NCBI RefSeq assembly: GCF_000524195.1
Contig: NW_020170517.1
Coordinates: forward strand, 9,360-73,359
Length of the DNA: 64,000 bases
Source of the DNA: Echinococcus granulosus
Lineage: Eukaryota > Platyhelminthes > Cestoda > Cyclophyllidea > Taeniidae
Direction of reading: 5' to 3'
Part shown: in pieces, positions 51,201-57,035 of the stretch
How the letters are laid out: each line of letters opens with the position of its first letter
Position numbering within the stretch: the stretch's first letter is position 1
Notes under the pieces: model-generated
What the model was told of the DNA's origin: nothing
Database searches by the model: none
What the model saw: only the letters and a program-made list of their open reading frames with translations
Made by a program: the position numbers and the translations under genes

Positions 51201-53620
51201 AATGGCCATTTCCTTCAACTAGAATTACATAATTAAACAACTACGCATCGTGTAGCCTCACGTTCTCACACACCACGTGGTTGAATTTTGGAACGGTCAC
51301 ATTACGATTTCAAAGCTTCGCTCATTTGGCTTGAGCTGCAGACAGAAACACGATGAAGTGAAGCACACCAAACACGAGACTACTTGCAAGTCAACGGATC
51401 CAGGAGTGAACTGAGACGATCAGTCCTGAATAGTGAGCAATCATCGAAATGAGATGAACTGTAAAAAAAATAGACGCGAAACCCGTTAAAAGGAATGGCT
51501 TTTCTACTAGAGGTTCTATCTCACTTTAACTATTGGCTTAGACGTAACACAAGTAAAAATTGTAATGCGTCAGAACACACACGAATAAGTCCGCTTGAAA
51601 ATAAGAATAGTGGGTGCATAGTCGGAAAGTCGAATCCATGTGAAAATGAAACAATCTTTACGGACCAAGGACAGCACAATAACGGAACTCGACTGTGAGT
51701 CAAGCCAATTTTGAGTATCTCACTTTATAAGTTCTAAGTAAAGTTTATGGGCGCGTGAGCACAAAGGAAAACACCGCACTACATCATGACATTCAGCTAA
51801 GTACTTACGAACCAACCTCCAGTAGCCAAAAAATCTATGCCTCTGGATGCAGATTAATGCACTTATTTAAGTGAATAATGCCGAAATTCTGGAATTGATA
51901 AAAGTGGGGGGAATAGACGGAAATCCGAAGAAAACTAGCGAGATTGCATAATTAAACAGGTACGCCTGAGTAATGGAAGCAAAACCAGAAACGAGATCAA
52001 ATCATTTACGCGACTACCTTGAAATGCTTAAAATTGGACAACTTTACGAGGAAATCAAGCTAGTCGTTTAAAAGAGTAGCAAAACAATCACTATTAATGA
52101 TAAACTAAACAAGTGATTGAAATGCCGTCTGATCTGGCGTCTGCCACATGCGTAATCACCATTAAAACACGATGATAAAATTCTCAGTGCTTCACCCATA
52201 AGGAAGTGGTCAGGTAGTCACAAACTGCAAACACACACTGGGGACTCTCCTTCTTATATGCGTTCAGTGTTCTGAGAAGAGTTTTACAGTAAAAAAGAGG
52301 GCGCGAAAACAACGGGTCTCACAAACGGTACGAAGCGGCAAAATTGAGACGTAACGCAATGGGGACGCTTGAATAAAAGTCGAAAAATTTAAGGCACACT
52401 CACGAGCAGTTTATACGAGATCCAGCGATCCACTTGCAGAATTAGTCATTTCGTCATAATTGCCAACTAGAAGAATGGTATGGCATTACAACTGCGCTTT
52501 TTGTGCCCACTTTACTACTGAATGGAGCATCCACGAATATACTTGAAACATCGGTCGCAAGTGTAAAATAATCGTTACTGCCATCTCAGAAGAGACTCGA
52601 CCACCGCAGCTCAGATTTTTTTGCACTGGTATGACTTCATTTGCCCGTATTGTTTATTCCTTTAATTTACCGTGCCATATATGTGAGGTGAGAGCTCACG
52701 TTGGGAAGTTAGTATCATGACGCTGGTGGAAATGTGTTAATACAGTTTGCAAGTCCACGATCTACCAAAAGAGCGGGAGGCCAAAACACACCCGTTTGAT
52801 GCATCGCTGTCCATGGTGGGCACGAACGAACTCTTCCGGGGAGAGGAAAGACATCTTCCGATTCGCTTGGCTTTGTGGTTCGCTGTTAGAGAAGAGACAA
52901 AGTGTCACTGTATCAGGGCGCGTCACAGACAAAAAACACTTTACTCAAACCTCAAGGTTTATAAATCAACAGTGCGGCTTGATACGGACTTCCTTACAAA
53001 TAAGCACCGACATCACAATAAAAAGGAATTGTACATTAAAAATGTGTTTCATTCAACCATCACTATGAAGAAAGACTGATTTTTTGGAGTGAGATAACCA
53101 CCAAACTGGAGAAATGCTAAAGAGGTGTCAAATCGAACTAATGCGAATACGAAGTACAATTTGCTAGAAATAGCCTGTTGTAAATTTTCGTTTTTCATGA
53201 AGTACTGGTATTTTGGATTGATAGAGGTAGTACAATTATTTTTGTTTTGGATAAACCTTATTTATACAGAGCTCAGAAACGGCAAGACTGACACCAGTTT
53301 GATACGAATGCCTCGAACATAAAAGTCATGTCAAGCTTAAAAACAAAACTATTTACGAGGAAAAAACATACATATGCATATTTAAGGTAAGATTTCTAGC
53401 CTGCAATTGATTGATCAACACCGAGAAGAAACATGTATAAGCACGAACATGAAAGGTAATTTTTCTTAACATAATTATATCATGTGCCGCACGTAACATA
53501 AGGATAAATGTGAAAAATGTGCACTAACGGATCGGTTTTCGGGGAGGACGCTTCCGAAGCTGGTAGGTTGTCGTCTATCGTCTTTTTGGCACCAGACTTT
53601 TTATTTGCACGGTTTCTCAT
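9066..53620 (-). CDS. ACC: Acetyl-CoA carboxylase (multidomain eukaryotic type), 34 coding exons
   Basis: ACC carboxylates acetyl-CoA to malonyl-CoA in two steps: ATP-dependent carboxylation of enzyme-bound biotin, then transfer of the carboxyl group to acetyl-CoA. Malonyl-CoA feeds fatty acid synthesis and elongation and restrains fatty acid oxidation. The order biotin carboxylase, biotinyl carrier, central domain, carboxyltransferase matches animal ACC1 almost end to end. Landmarks are [45 protein letters not shown] (biotin site), [11 protein letters not shown] and [10 protein letters not shown]. All 34 exon phases join and total 8142 nt, giving 2713 residues against about 2346 in human ACC1. 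The excess lies in Ser/Thr/Gly-rich inserts. Three introns have GC donors. I see no counterpart of the mammalian N-terminal AMPK phosphosite segment. The ATG at 53620 directly follows an acceptor-like TTTTTAG, so non-coding leader exons or trans-splicing may lie upstream. Family assignment is near certain; a few splice choices are less so (23861, 22882, 15587, 13976). Confidence 0.97.
10504..10903 (-). CDS. ACC: ACC exon 33 (C-terminal region)
   Basis: 132 complete codons: [19 protein letters not shown] aligns with IQAMLRRWFVE of human ACC1, and [20 protein letters not shown] with the AEWLEKQL region. A Thr/Ser/Glu-rich insert sits between them. Acceptor CGCTTCACAG, donor GTAAGT. Confidence 0.93.
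11059..11223 (-). CDS. ACC: ACC exon 32 (lineage-specific C-terminal insert)
   Basis: 54 complete codons, Ser/Thr/Gly-rich ([20 protein letters not shown]) then [16 protein letters not shown]. No clear counterpart in vertebrate ACC, but it is phase-matched on both sides (acceptor TTTGACTAG, donor GTGTGT) with coding-like composition. Confidence 0.82.
11804..12056 (-). CDS. ACC: ACC exon 31 (end of carboxyltransferase core)
   Basis: 84 codons plus one base. [20 protein letters not shown] and [20 protein letters not shown] match the conserved C-terminal core. The final part after RAHNPTLS is divergent. Acceptor CTCCTACTTCAG, donor GTAAAG. Confidence 0.94.
12113..12295. repeat. Long polypyrimidine tract in ACC intron 30
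   Basis: About 180 bp in which the plus strand is mostly C and T in irregular CCTAT/CTCC/TCTAT units (purine-rich on the transcribed gene's sense strand). Strong strand asymmetry compared with flanking intron. Confidence 0.7.
12416..12796 (-). CDS. ACC: ACC exon 30 (carboxyltransferase C-lobe)
   Basis: 127 codons: [88 protein letters not shown] and EPEGTVEIK are carboxyltransferase hallmarks. An Ala-rich stretch ([12 protein letters not shown]) is inserted. Acceptor CCTACTCACAG, donor GTGAGA. Confidence 0.97.
13555..13976 (-). CDS. ACC: ACC exon 29 (carboxyltransferase C-lobe)
   Basis: 140 codons. It opens with a Ser/Thr-rich insert ([20 protein letters not shown]), then [58 protein letters not shown] and [19 protein letters not shown], the acetyl-CoA-binding carboxyltransferase lobe. 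Acceptor GTAATTCCAG, donor GTGGGA. Confidence 0.96.
15587..15905 (-). CDS. ACC: ACC exon 28 (carboxyltransferase)
   Basis: Encodes [40 protein letters not shown] and [12 protein letters not shown]. The conserved TGAGALN is TGAMALN here. The donor GTGCGT after VM (phase 1) is preferred over GTCATG because it pairs with the better acceptor of exon 29. Confidence 0.93.
15985..16266 (-). CDS. ACC: ACC exon 27 (carboxyltransferase)
   Basis: 94 codons: [59 protein letters not shown]. Highly conserved carboxyltransferase core. Acceptor TCATCTGCTAG, donor GTGGGC; the next intron is only 79 bp. Confidence 0.97.
17263..17532 (-). CDS. ACC: ACC exon 26 (carboxyltransferase N-lobe)
   Basis: 90 codons: [40 protein letters not shown] and [14 protein letters not shown]. 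The usual carboxyltransferase motif is SGARIGLAEE; here the second Gly is Arg (codon 1902 of the model, CGT at 17326-17328). Acceptor CTTTTTAG, donor GTACGT. Confidence 0.96.
18776..19018 (-). CDS. ACC: ACC exon 25 (entry to carboxyltransferase domain, Ala-rich insert)
   Basis: 81 codons. [19 protein letters not shown] aligns with TTYIYDIPEMFRQSLIKLW; a poly-Ala/Ser insert ([14 protein letters not shown]) follows, then [20 protein letters not shown]. Acceptor CTCCCTATAG; the donor GTGATT is weak but phase-correct. Confidence 0.93.
19943..20179 (-). CDS. ACC: ACC exon 24 (end of central domain)
   Basis: 79 codons: [40 protein letters not shown] and RFQ, equivalent to [20 protein letters not shown] and the LLQSKRFQ end. 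Acceptor CCCCGCGTAG, donor GTACTT. Confidence 0.95.
21752..22060 (-). CDS. ACC: ACC exon 23 (central domain)
   Basis: 103 codons: [55 protein letters not shown] and LIKLRVKQ, all matching animal ACC. Acceptor GCGTTAACCAG, donor GTGGGC. Confidence 0.96.
22703..22882 (-). CDS. ACC: ACC exon 22 (central domain)
   Basis: 60 codons: [40 protein letters not shown] and MQMYIGKAK. It corresponds to the conserved [23 protein letters not shown] block. The acceptor is taken as TTTTTTTAAG; an upstream ATATCCAG with a different phase is the alternative. Confidence 0.93.
23861..24040 (-). CDS. ACC: ACC exon 21 (central domain)
   Basis: 60 codons: [20 protein letters not shown] to [14 protein letters not shown], aligned with the DEPIHILNVAIKT to GIRRLTFLV region. 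The end is uncertain: GTAGGC at 23860 (phase 0) or GTTGGT three bases earlier (phase 2). About 18 residues normally present after this point are missing. Confidence 0.85.
24950..25100 (-). CDS. ACC: ACC exon 20 (central domain)
   Basis: 50 codons ([15 protein letters not shown] to TFQDPPFQT) after a 71-bp intron with a strong acceptor (TATTGTTAATAG). Donor GTAAGT. Weakly conserved; placed by phase at both ends and by the aligning Phe/Glu-rich start. Confidence 0.82.
25172..25600 (-). CDS. ACC: ACC exon 19 (central domain, lineage-specific insert)
   Basis: 143 codons, acidic and Ser/Thr-rich (for example [20 protein letters not shown]), ending [18 protein letters not shown], which aligns with RMGGMVSFRTFEDF of human ACC1. 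The body of the exon has little counterpart. Acceptor TTATCCTTCAG, donor GTCAGC, phase 2. Confidence 0.88.
27309..27604 (-). CDS. ACC: ACC exon 18 (central domain)
   Basis: Encodes [29 protein letters not shown] and [20 protein letters not shown], a strongly conserved ACC segment. Acceptor ATGCCTCCTAG, donor GTAGGT, phase 2. Confidence 0.96.
28019..28449 (-). CDS. ACC: ACC exon 17 (central domain with Gly/Ser run)
   Basis: 143 codons from [19 protein letters not shown] to YELRRNQ. After the conserved start comes a Gly/Ser run ([13 protein letters not shown]) and an insert, making it about 48 residues longer than the human equivalent. The end ([21 protein letters not shown]) is well conserved. 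Acceptor TTTTCCGAAAAG, donor GTGGGT. Confidence 0.95.
30275..30590 (-). CDS. ACC: ACC exon 16 (central domain)
   Basis: Encodes [40 protein letters not shown] and [20 protein letters not shown], matching the helical central-domain segment of animal ACC. Acceptor TTTACGTACAG, donor GTGAGT, phase 1. Confidence 0.95.
32680..33034 (-). CDS. ACC: ACC exon 15 (central domain start, Ser-rich insert)
   Basis: 118 codons. The first about 60 are Ser/Ala/Thr-rich (for example [17 protein letters not shown]) with no counterpart in vertebrate ACC. The rest, [20 protein letters not shown] and [12 protein letters not shown], aligns with the start of the central domain. The acceptor GTGAAG at 33036-33035 is chosen because it alone gives an open phase-matching frame (peptide TGQLIP). 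Confidence 0.93.
34843..35076 (-). CDS. ACC: ACC exon 14 (biotinyl carrier domain)
   Basis: Complete biotinyl (BCCP-like) domain from [20 protein letters not shown] to [16 protein letters not shown]. The biotin-accepting lysine is codon 744 of the model (34983-34985), within [10 protein letters not shown]. The usual residue after it is Met; here it is Leu (TTG at 34980-34982). Acceptor ACTCTGCTAG, donor GTAAAT, phase 2. Confidence 0.97.
35489..35501. repeat. C13 homopolymer in ACC intron 13
   Basis: Thirteen consecutive C on the plus strand (G on the ACC sense strand). Length may be unreliable in the assembly. Confidence 0.85.
36755..36966 (-). CDS. ACC: ACC exon 13 (linker before biotinyl domain)
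   Basis: 70 codons with [20 protein letters not shown] and [14 protein letters not shown], aligned with the beta-rich linker leading to the carrier domain. Acceptor TTTCTCTTAG, donor GTAATT, phase 2. Confidence 0.95.
38651..38732 (-). CDS. ACC: ACC exon 12 (linker)
   Basis: Encodes [20 protein letters not shown] and GIKYVLQ, equivalent to the [21 protein letters not shown] region. Acceptor CCAATTGCAG, donor GTGAGG. Confidence 0.95.
38814..38917 (-). CDS. ACC: ACC exon 11 (BC to carrier linker)
   Basis: Encodes [20 protein letters not shown] and so on, matching RPDTMLGVVCGALHVAD of human ACC1. It lies between two very short introns (85 and 81 bp). Acceptor CTTTTCTAG, donor GTGTCT, phase 2. 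Confidence 0.95.
39003..39153 (-). CDS. ACC: ACC exon 10 (end of biotin carboxylase domain)
   Basis: Encodes [20 protein letters not shown] and [20 protein letters not shown], aligned with the C-terminal helices of the BC domain. Acceptor TTCCTACTTAG, donor GTAAGC. Confidence 0.96.
40807..41135 (-). CDS. ACC: ACC exon 9 (biotin carboxylase C-terminal part)
   Basis: Contains [20 protein letters not shown] and [20 protein letters not shown], matching the conserved BC C-subdomain. Acceptor GTTTCCTATAG, donor GTGGGT after GA (phase 2). Confidence 0.97.
41290..41463 (-). CDS. ACC: ACC exon 8 (biotin carboxylase active site; GC donor)
   Basis: 58 codons including [14 protein letters not shown] and [16 protein letters not shown], the Mg-ATP and catalytic motif (Glu/Asn/Arg). 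Acceptor TTTCCTTTCAG. The donor reads GCACGT: the downstream GTTAAT would break the join to the exon 9 peptide IAMGLPL, so GC is required. Confidence 0.96.
41901..42110 (-). CDS. ACC: ACC exon 7 (biotin carboxylase; GC donor)
   Basis: 70 codons including [20 protein letters not shown] and [17 protein letters not shown], catalytic-core segments of biotin carboxylase. Acceptor CTCCTTTGCAG; donor GCAAGT (GC type). Phase 0 on both sides leaves no fitting GT alternative. Confidence 0.96.
42111..45568 (-). other. ACC: ACC intron 6 (3458 bp, largest)
   Basis: Holds repeat copy D in antisense orientation. Near 42140-42290 there is a GC-richer piece with a plus frame ([18 protein letters not shown]) that I cannot assign. 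Nothing else recognised. Confidence 0.75.
44625..44740 (+). repeat. Dispersed ~120-bp repeat, copy D (in ACC intron 6)
   Basis: Contains CGCCGGGTGGCTTG, GGCGTAGCCAGAAGACCCC, TTCTGTACGTCGACAATACA, TATTCTACCCGCACATTGTC and TTCTTCGGTCTTC. Antisense to ACC. Confidence 0.65.
45569..45831 (-). CDS. ACC: ACC exon 6 (biotin carboxylase, ATP-grasp glycine-rich loop)
   Basis: Carries [19 protein letters not shown], the ATP-binding glycine-rich loop. The part before it (from [11 protein letters not shown] to [17 protein letters not shown]) is divergent and about 12 residues longer than in human ACC1. Acceptor CCCCTCCACAG; the donor GTGCGC is a weak match. Ends in phase 0. Confidence 0.96.
46701..46799 (-). 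CDS. ACC: ACC exon 5 (biotin carboxylase; GC donor)
   Basis: Encodes [20 protein letters not shown] and [12 protein letters not shown]. The donor is GCAAGT rather than GT. The nearest GT (two codons on) would leave the wrong phase for exon 6, so a GC-AG intron is the consistent reading. Confidence 0.95.
48575..48656 (-). CDS. ACC: ACC exon 4 (biotin carboxylase)
   Basis: Encodes [19 protein letters not shown] and then KHNIAFLG, a near-invariant ACC stretch. Acceptor CTGTCCTCAG, donor GTGAGA, ends in phase 1. Confidence 0.96.
49740..49988 (-). CDS. ACC: ACC exon 3 (biotin carboxylase N-lobe)
   Basis: 83 codons, acceptor GTCTTCACAG and donor GTGAGT. It begins [20 protein letters not shown], the family signature of the biotin carboxylase N-terminal subdomain, and includes [10 protein letters not shown] and [16 protein letters not shown]. 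Phase 0 at both ends. Confidence 0.97.
49989..52791 (-). other. ACC: ACC intron 2 (2803 bp)
   Basis: Bounded by GTGTGT and GTCTTCACAG. AT-rich, no exon or mobile element recognised inside; short frames on both strands lack similarity to anything known. Confidence 0.8.
52792..52882 (-). CDS. ACC: ACC exon 2 (start of biotin carboxylase region)
   Basis: A strong acceptor (CTTCTCTAACAG) and a GTGTGT donor bound 91 nt. The peptide contains [19 protein letters not shown], which aligns with the conserved stretch just before ANNG in animal ACC (SPxEFVxRFGGxxxIEK). SPEEFV is well kept, but the Phe-Gly-Gly is replaced by His-His-Gly. It joins exon 3 in phase 0. Confidence 0.85.
53529..53620 (-). CDS. 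ACC: ACC coding exon 1 (N-terminal tail)
   Basis: Encodes about 30 residues, starting [13 protein letters not shown] and ending SSPKTD, basic then Ser/Pro-rich and probably disordered. Acceptor-like TCTGCTTTTTAG sits directly before the ATG and the donor is GTTAGT. It ends in phase 2, which fits exon 2 exactly. It has no similarity of its own to known ACC; the assignment rests on phase, position and an open frame. Additional upstream exons are possible. Confidence 0.6.
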
Positions 53621-54919
53621 CTAAAAAGCAGAGAACGATTCACCGTTTTAACAACAGCACAGAAAATAATTTGTGCAGTGTATTAGTCAGGCTTTTTGTC
53701 GGTTAGTAAACAGAATTAAAATATGACGGATGAAACTGAAAGGCTTGTAAGATGAAATTATTAAACCTGCTAAACTGGGAACCAAATTATTCTATTTACT
53801 ACTTGGGTCAATGGTATTAGAGACTTACTTCAGCGACAGCCCAAATTGAGTGATAAGGATGGGTCAAAAAAGTTAAAACCTAACAATAATGAAACCGACG
53901 AATTATGACAGAATAAAGTGGGACTTGCACCAATTACGCTGAGAACGATTCCAGGTGTGACCAGTCACAAAATAACCCATCTACAGCATCTAGTCGACAA
54001 CAAACTATGCCACAAATACTCACCTAGAGGGGAAACCCATTAGCACCTGCATGACGGAAGCACTCAACACGACTTAGCTACTAATCATTTTCAAGTCATT
54101 GATAGACAAATGCACAATTCAAATTCATGACACATTAAAATGAGGTATATTTAGGCGAAAAAACTTGGTCTAACCAACTAAAATTTCATTTACAGATATG
54201 AGTGGTGGGGAATGAAATCCACTACGGAAGCCGTGGTCGGGGGAGCAGATGTGGTACTTACGAAAAGCCCGCTCAAGTACAACCTACACAAGGTTAAAAT
54301 GGTGCATCATACCTAGCTGCTTGGCCAAATGCATACTTATAAAATTTTATTCACAGAGGTACGTTCTACTACTGCCCAAAAAACGACGAATATCTAAGTC
54401 AGCCTCTACAACCCATAACATGAGAACACGTTATTAAGATCTAGGACGAATTTTTGAGACCAGCAATGGCCATCAAGGGACAAAAAATTATTAACATATG
54501 CTATTGCCAGTCGACGGGAATCGTCCCTTAAAGAGAAGCAGTACTGAGGAAAAGTATATAAAATTGCGATTTTGCTGAATTGAGGTACAAATTATTTTGG
54601 TGCTAAGAAGGAATGGAATATCATAGCAAATATGAACTTGGAATTAATCTCTAACCATATTTAAACTTTAAACACACTTGTTTTTAGGCAAAAGTGCAAA
54701 GAGTTGCCACCAGAAAGATTACCAAATGCAAAAAAGGAGACCTGCAAGTGGTAAAAGATGCCCTATAAACTTTTGGGCGTTCCGATTGTACTAACAAAGG
54801 ATTTAGTAAAAACTACAAAAGTCGCTTGTAATGTTAGCAGAGAACCAGTCTTGTGACTTTATTGGTTCTTTCGCAAACCGCATTACTAAATGGAAAATGT
54901 TATCTAGAGTAACTATGTA

Positions 54920-55045
54920 ATACCACGTCGAGGGAGCGGGCCTTCGGGCCACGCCGGTAGCCCAAACAGCCTCTTTTGTCAATTGCATAATATTCTGCCA
55001 GAATATTGTGTCTTCTTTCGACTTCAGGGAAGTCTCAGAACCCTA
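54920..55045 (+). repeat. Dispersed ~120-bp repeat, copy E
   Basis: Contains GCGGGCCTTCGGGCCACGCC, GGTAGCCCAAACAGCC, ATATTCTGCCAGAATATTG and TCTTTCGACTTCAGGGAAGT. One of the best-preserved copies, in the ACC-CNK intergenic region. Confidence 0.65.
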
Positions 55046-55451
55046 CAACTTAAACCATAACTCGATTCTTTGCCAAAATGTGCTCAGGTAGACAGTGTTG
55101 ACTAAAACCGCTTTATAAGCATGGTAATAAGCCATTAAAGTTAAAGTTAAATGAGGCTAGAACAAACCGATGCCCTCTGACGACATGTGAAGTCGGTATA
55201 TCATTTAGCTTATCTTCTTCACTGCTACTGCTCTTATTGTATTGGTGAAAAGCTTACTCTGACTTATTGTGTATTCAAAGTGCGTGGGTTTAAAAATATG
55301 TAGTTTTAGGGCAGCGACCGTTGGGCTAACATTTATTTGACTCAAGATACTTGTGGCAATCAGAACAAAACCCTGAATGTTTCATTACAGTAACGAGTTT
55401 GTTGCCTGCATAAAGGTCGGTCCTAGTAAGGATCTACTTTCTCTTGGCCAC

Positions 55452-55580
55452 CGTACCTCGCCGGGTGGGTCGGCCTCCGGGCCATGCCATTGGGCCTAAT
55501 ACACTATGTATGTGGAATATATATATTTTGCCCTCCTACTACGTCTTCTCCTGTCTTTAGAGAAGTATCAGAGCGCCGCA
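55452..55580 (+). repeat. Dispersed ~120-bp repeat, copy F
   Basis: Contains CGCCGGGTGGGTCGGCCTCC, GGGCCATGCCATTGGGCC, ATATTTTGCCCTCC and AGAAGTATCAGAGCGCCGCA. About 530 bp downstream of copy E, same orientation. Confidence 0.65.
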
Positions 55581-56342
55581 ATTAGCATTTGTGCTGCTAC
55601 ATAAATTTGGCACCTGAAAAGTTTTTAGCATTGGGTAATCAAAACAGGCCAACATACAGGAAAGCATAAATCGTTTCTTTTCACAGTAAATAGACGACAA
55701 AAGTGAAAATAGTTAGTACAAATTTACACTTCTCTAAATTTTAACTTGGCTGTGGTATAGGGTTTGCTTTTCTGTCAAAAGTAATGTTTGTCATTTATGT
55801 ATCTCAACAAAAGTAGCCTCATTCGTAACTAGTTATAATAACCAAGCTACTTTAACCTACTTTAGCTCTTGCCCTTAATTCTAAATTGGACATATTTTAA
55901 ATGTACTGCTGTGATTGCAATGCATGCCTTTAGCCTTTAAGGTGTTTGTCGCACCTAGCTATGGGTTGTCATTTGCGCGGCGGGCGTAGTCGGCGTCTGT
56001 GTTTCAACTATTAAGATATGTTAGTCATTTTGGGTTTCACTCTAGAGTGCGCATTACGTTTTACTGTTACTATCGTTACTAAGACTCTAACAACAGGCTT
56101 AAAGCTGTCTTTAAACTGTCCCATTTTCTTGGTCTTTTGAGACTGCATGAGTTGCATCTTTTGCCTGCATTGTTCTCTCTATTTTTTTTTGTTTTCTGAC
56201 CAATTTTTCTAAGTGGGTCTGTTTTCTGTAGTTAGTGGTTTTGGAGTCTACAACCACTTATCATTTAATGATTTTCCTTTGGTTGTCTGCATTTTTAGTT
56301 TGTGCATCTACGTCGACCTTATCTATCCCCCAAAGGCAGCTA

Positions 56343-57035
56343 ATGACAACTCAAGATAACCTTCCGCCCTCTTACATGACCTGGTCCAATGCCCAGCTCG
56401 TCTCTTGGGCTGAGGGTGTGGGCCCCTTTTTCCAGCCTTACCTCGCCGCCCTTCGTGCCTCCAACGTGCGTGGGCAGTGGCTCTCTTGTCTCACTGACTT
56501 CGACCTCCAATCCCTCGGTGTCACCAAAATTGGTGATCGTCGGTGCATTCAAACCAGTGTGTCTCGTCTCATAGAGGACTACGCTGGCCTGGAAGCAGAG
56601 AATATGCAGAGCCTTCTCTTCAGCGTTGTCTGTGTTACTGGCCAATTGGCCGCTCTTTTGAAACGCGCTCGCCTTCAGGAAGCCCTTACTCAAGCCGCTG
56701 GCGAATTGGAGCACCAGTTGGTCAAGTGTCTCTTCCGCCTTGGTTTGGTGGTAAAGAAGGCGGCTTCCTGGCTTGAACGAGGTCCCTTTTCGCTCATCTC
56801 GAGGCTAGCTGCGCTTCGTGGAGTCATGTTGCAGCATACAGTGGACTTAAACACTGTTTTTCAATCAGCGTTGAAAAACTCAAGTCTTTTAACCTACGTA
56901 AACGCAATGCTAGAGCTGACGCGGGGGCTAAGAGATCAACTGGAGGTGGTGATCCATGATTGTGATGACTCTCTTCTGCTCACTCCTTGCATAGTTGAAC
57001 GTGTCTCTCTGCGAAAGGGTGAACGGGAACGTTAT
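56343..57035 (+). CDS. cnk: CNK exon 1 (SAM and CRIC domains)
   Basis: 231 codons. SAM: LTDFDLQSLGVTKIGDRRCI is diagnostic of the CNK-type SAM domain. CRIC follows (GLEAENMQSLLF, LVVKKAASWLERGPF). The last codons, IVERVSLRKGERERY, begin the PDZ domain. Donor GTGGGT. An AG (AAAGGCAG) just before CTAATGACAAC could be a cis or spliced-leader acceptor. Confidence 0.92.

Larger units (their letters stand above)
53621..56342. promoter_or_regulatory. ACC-CNK divergent intergenic region
   Basis: 2.7 kb between the first recognised coding exons of two divergently transcribed genes, so it should contain both 5' ends, leader exons or spliced-leader acceptors. It contains repeat copies E and F. No TATA box or specific factor site could be assigned with confidence. 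Confidence 0.6.
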
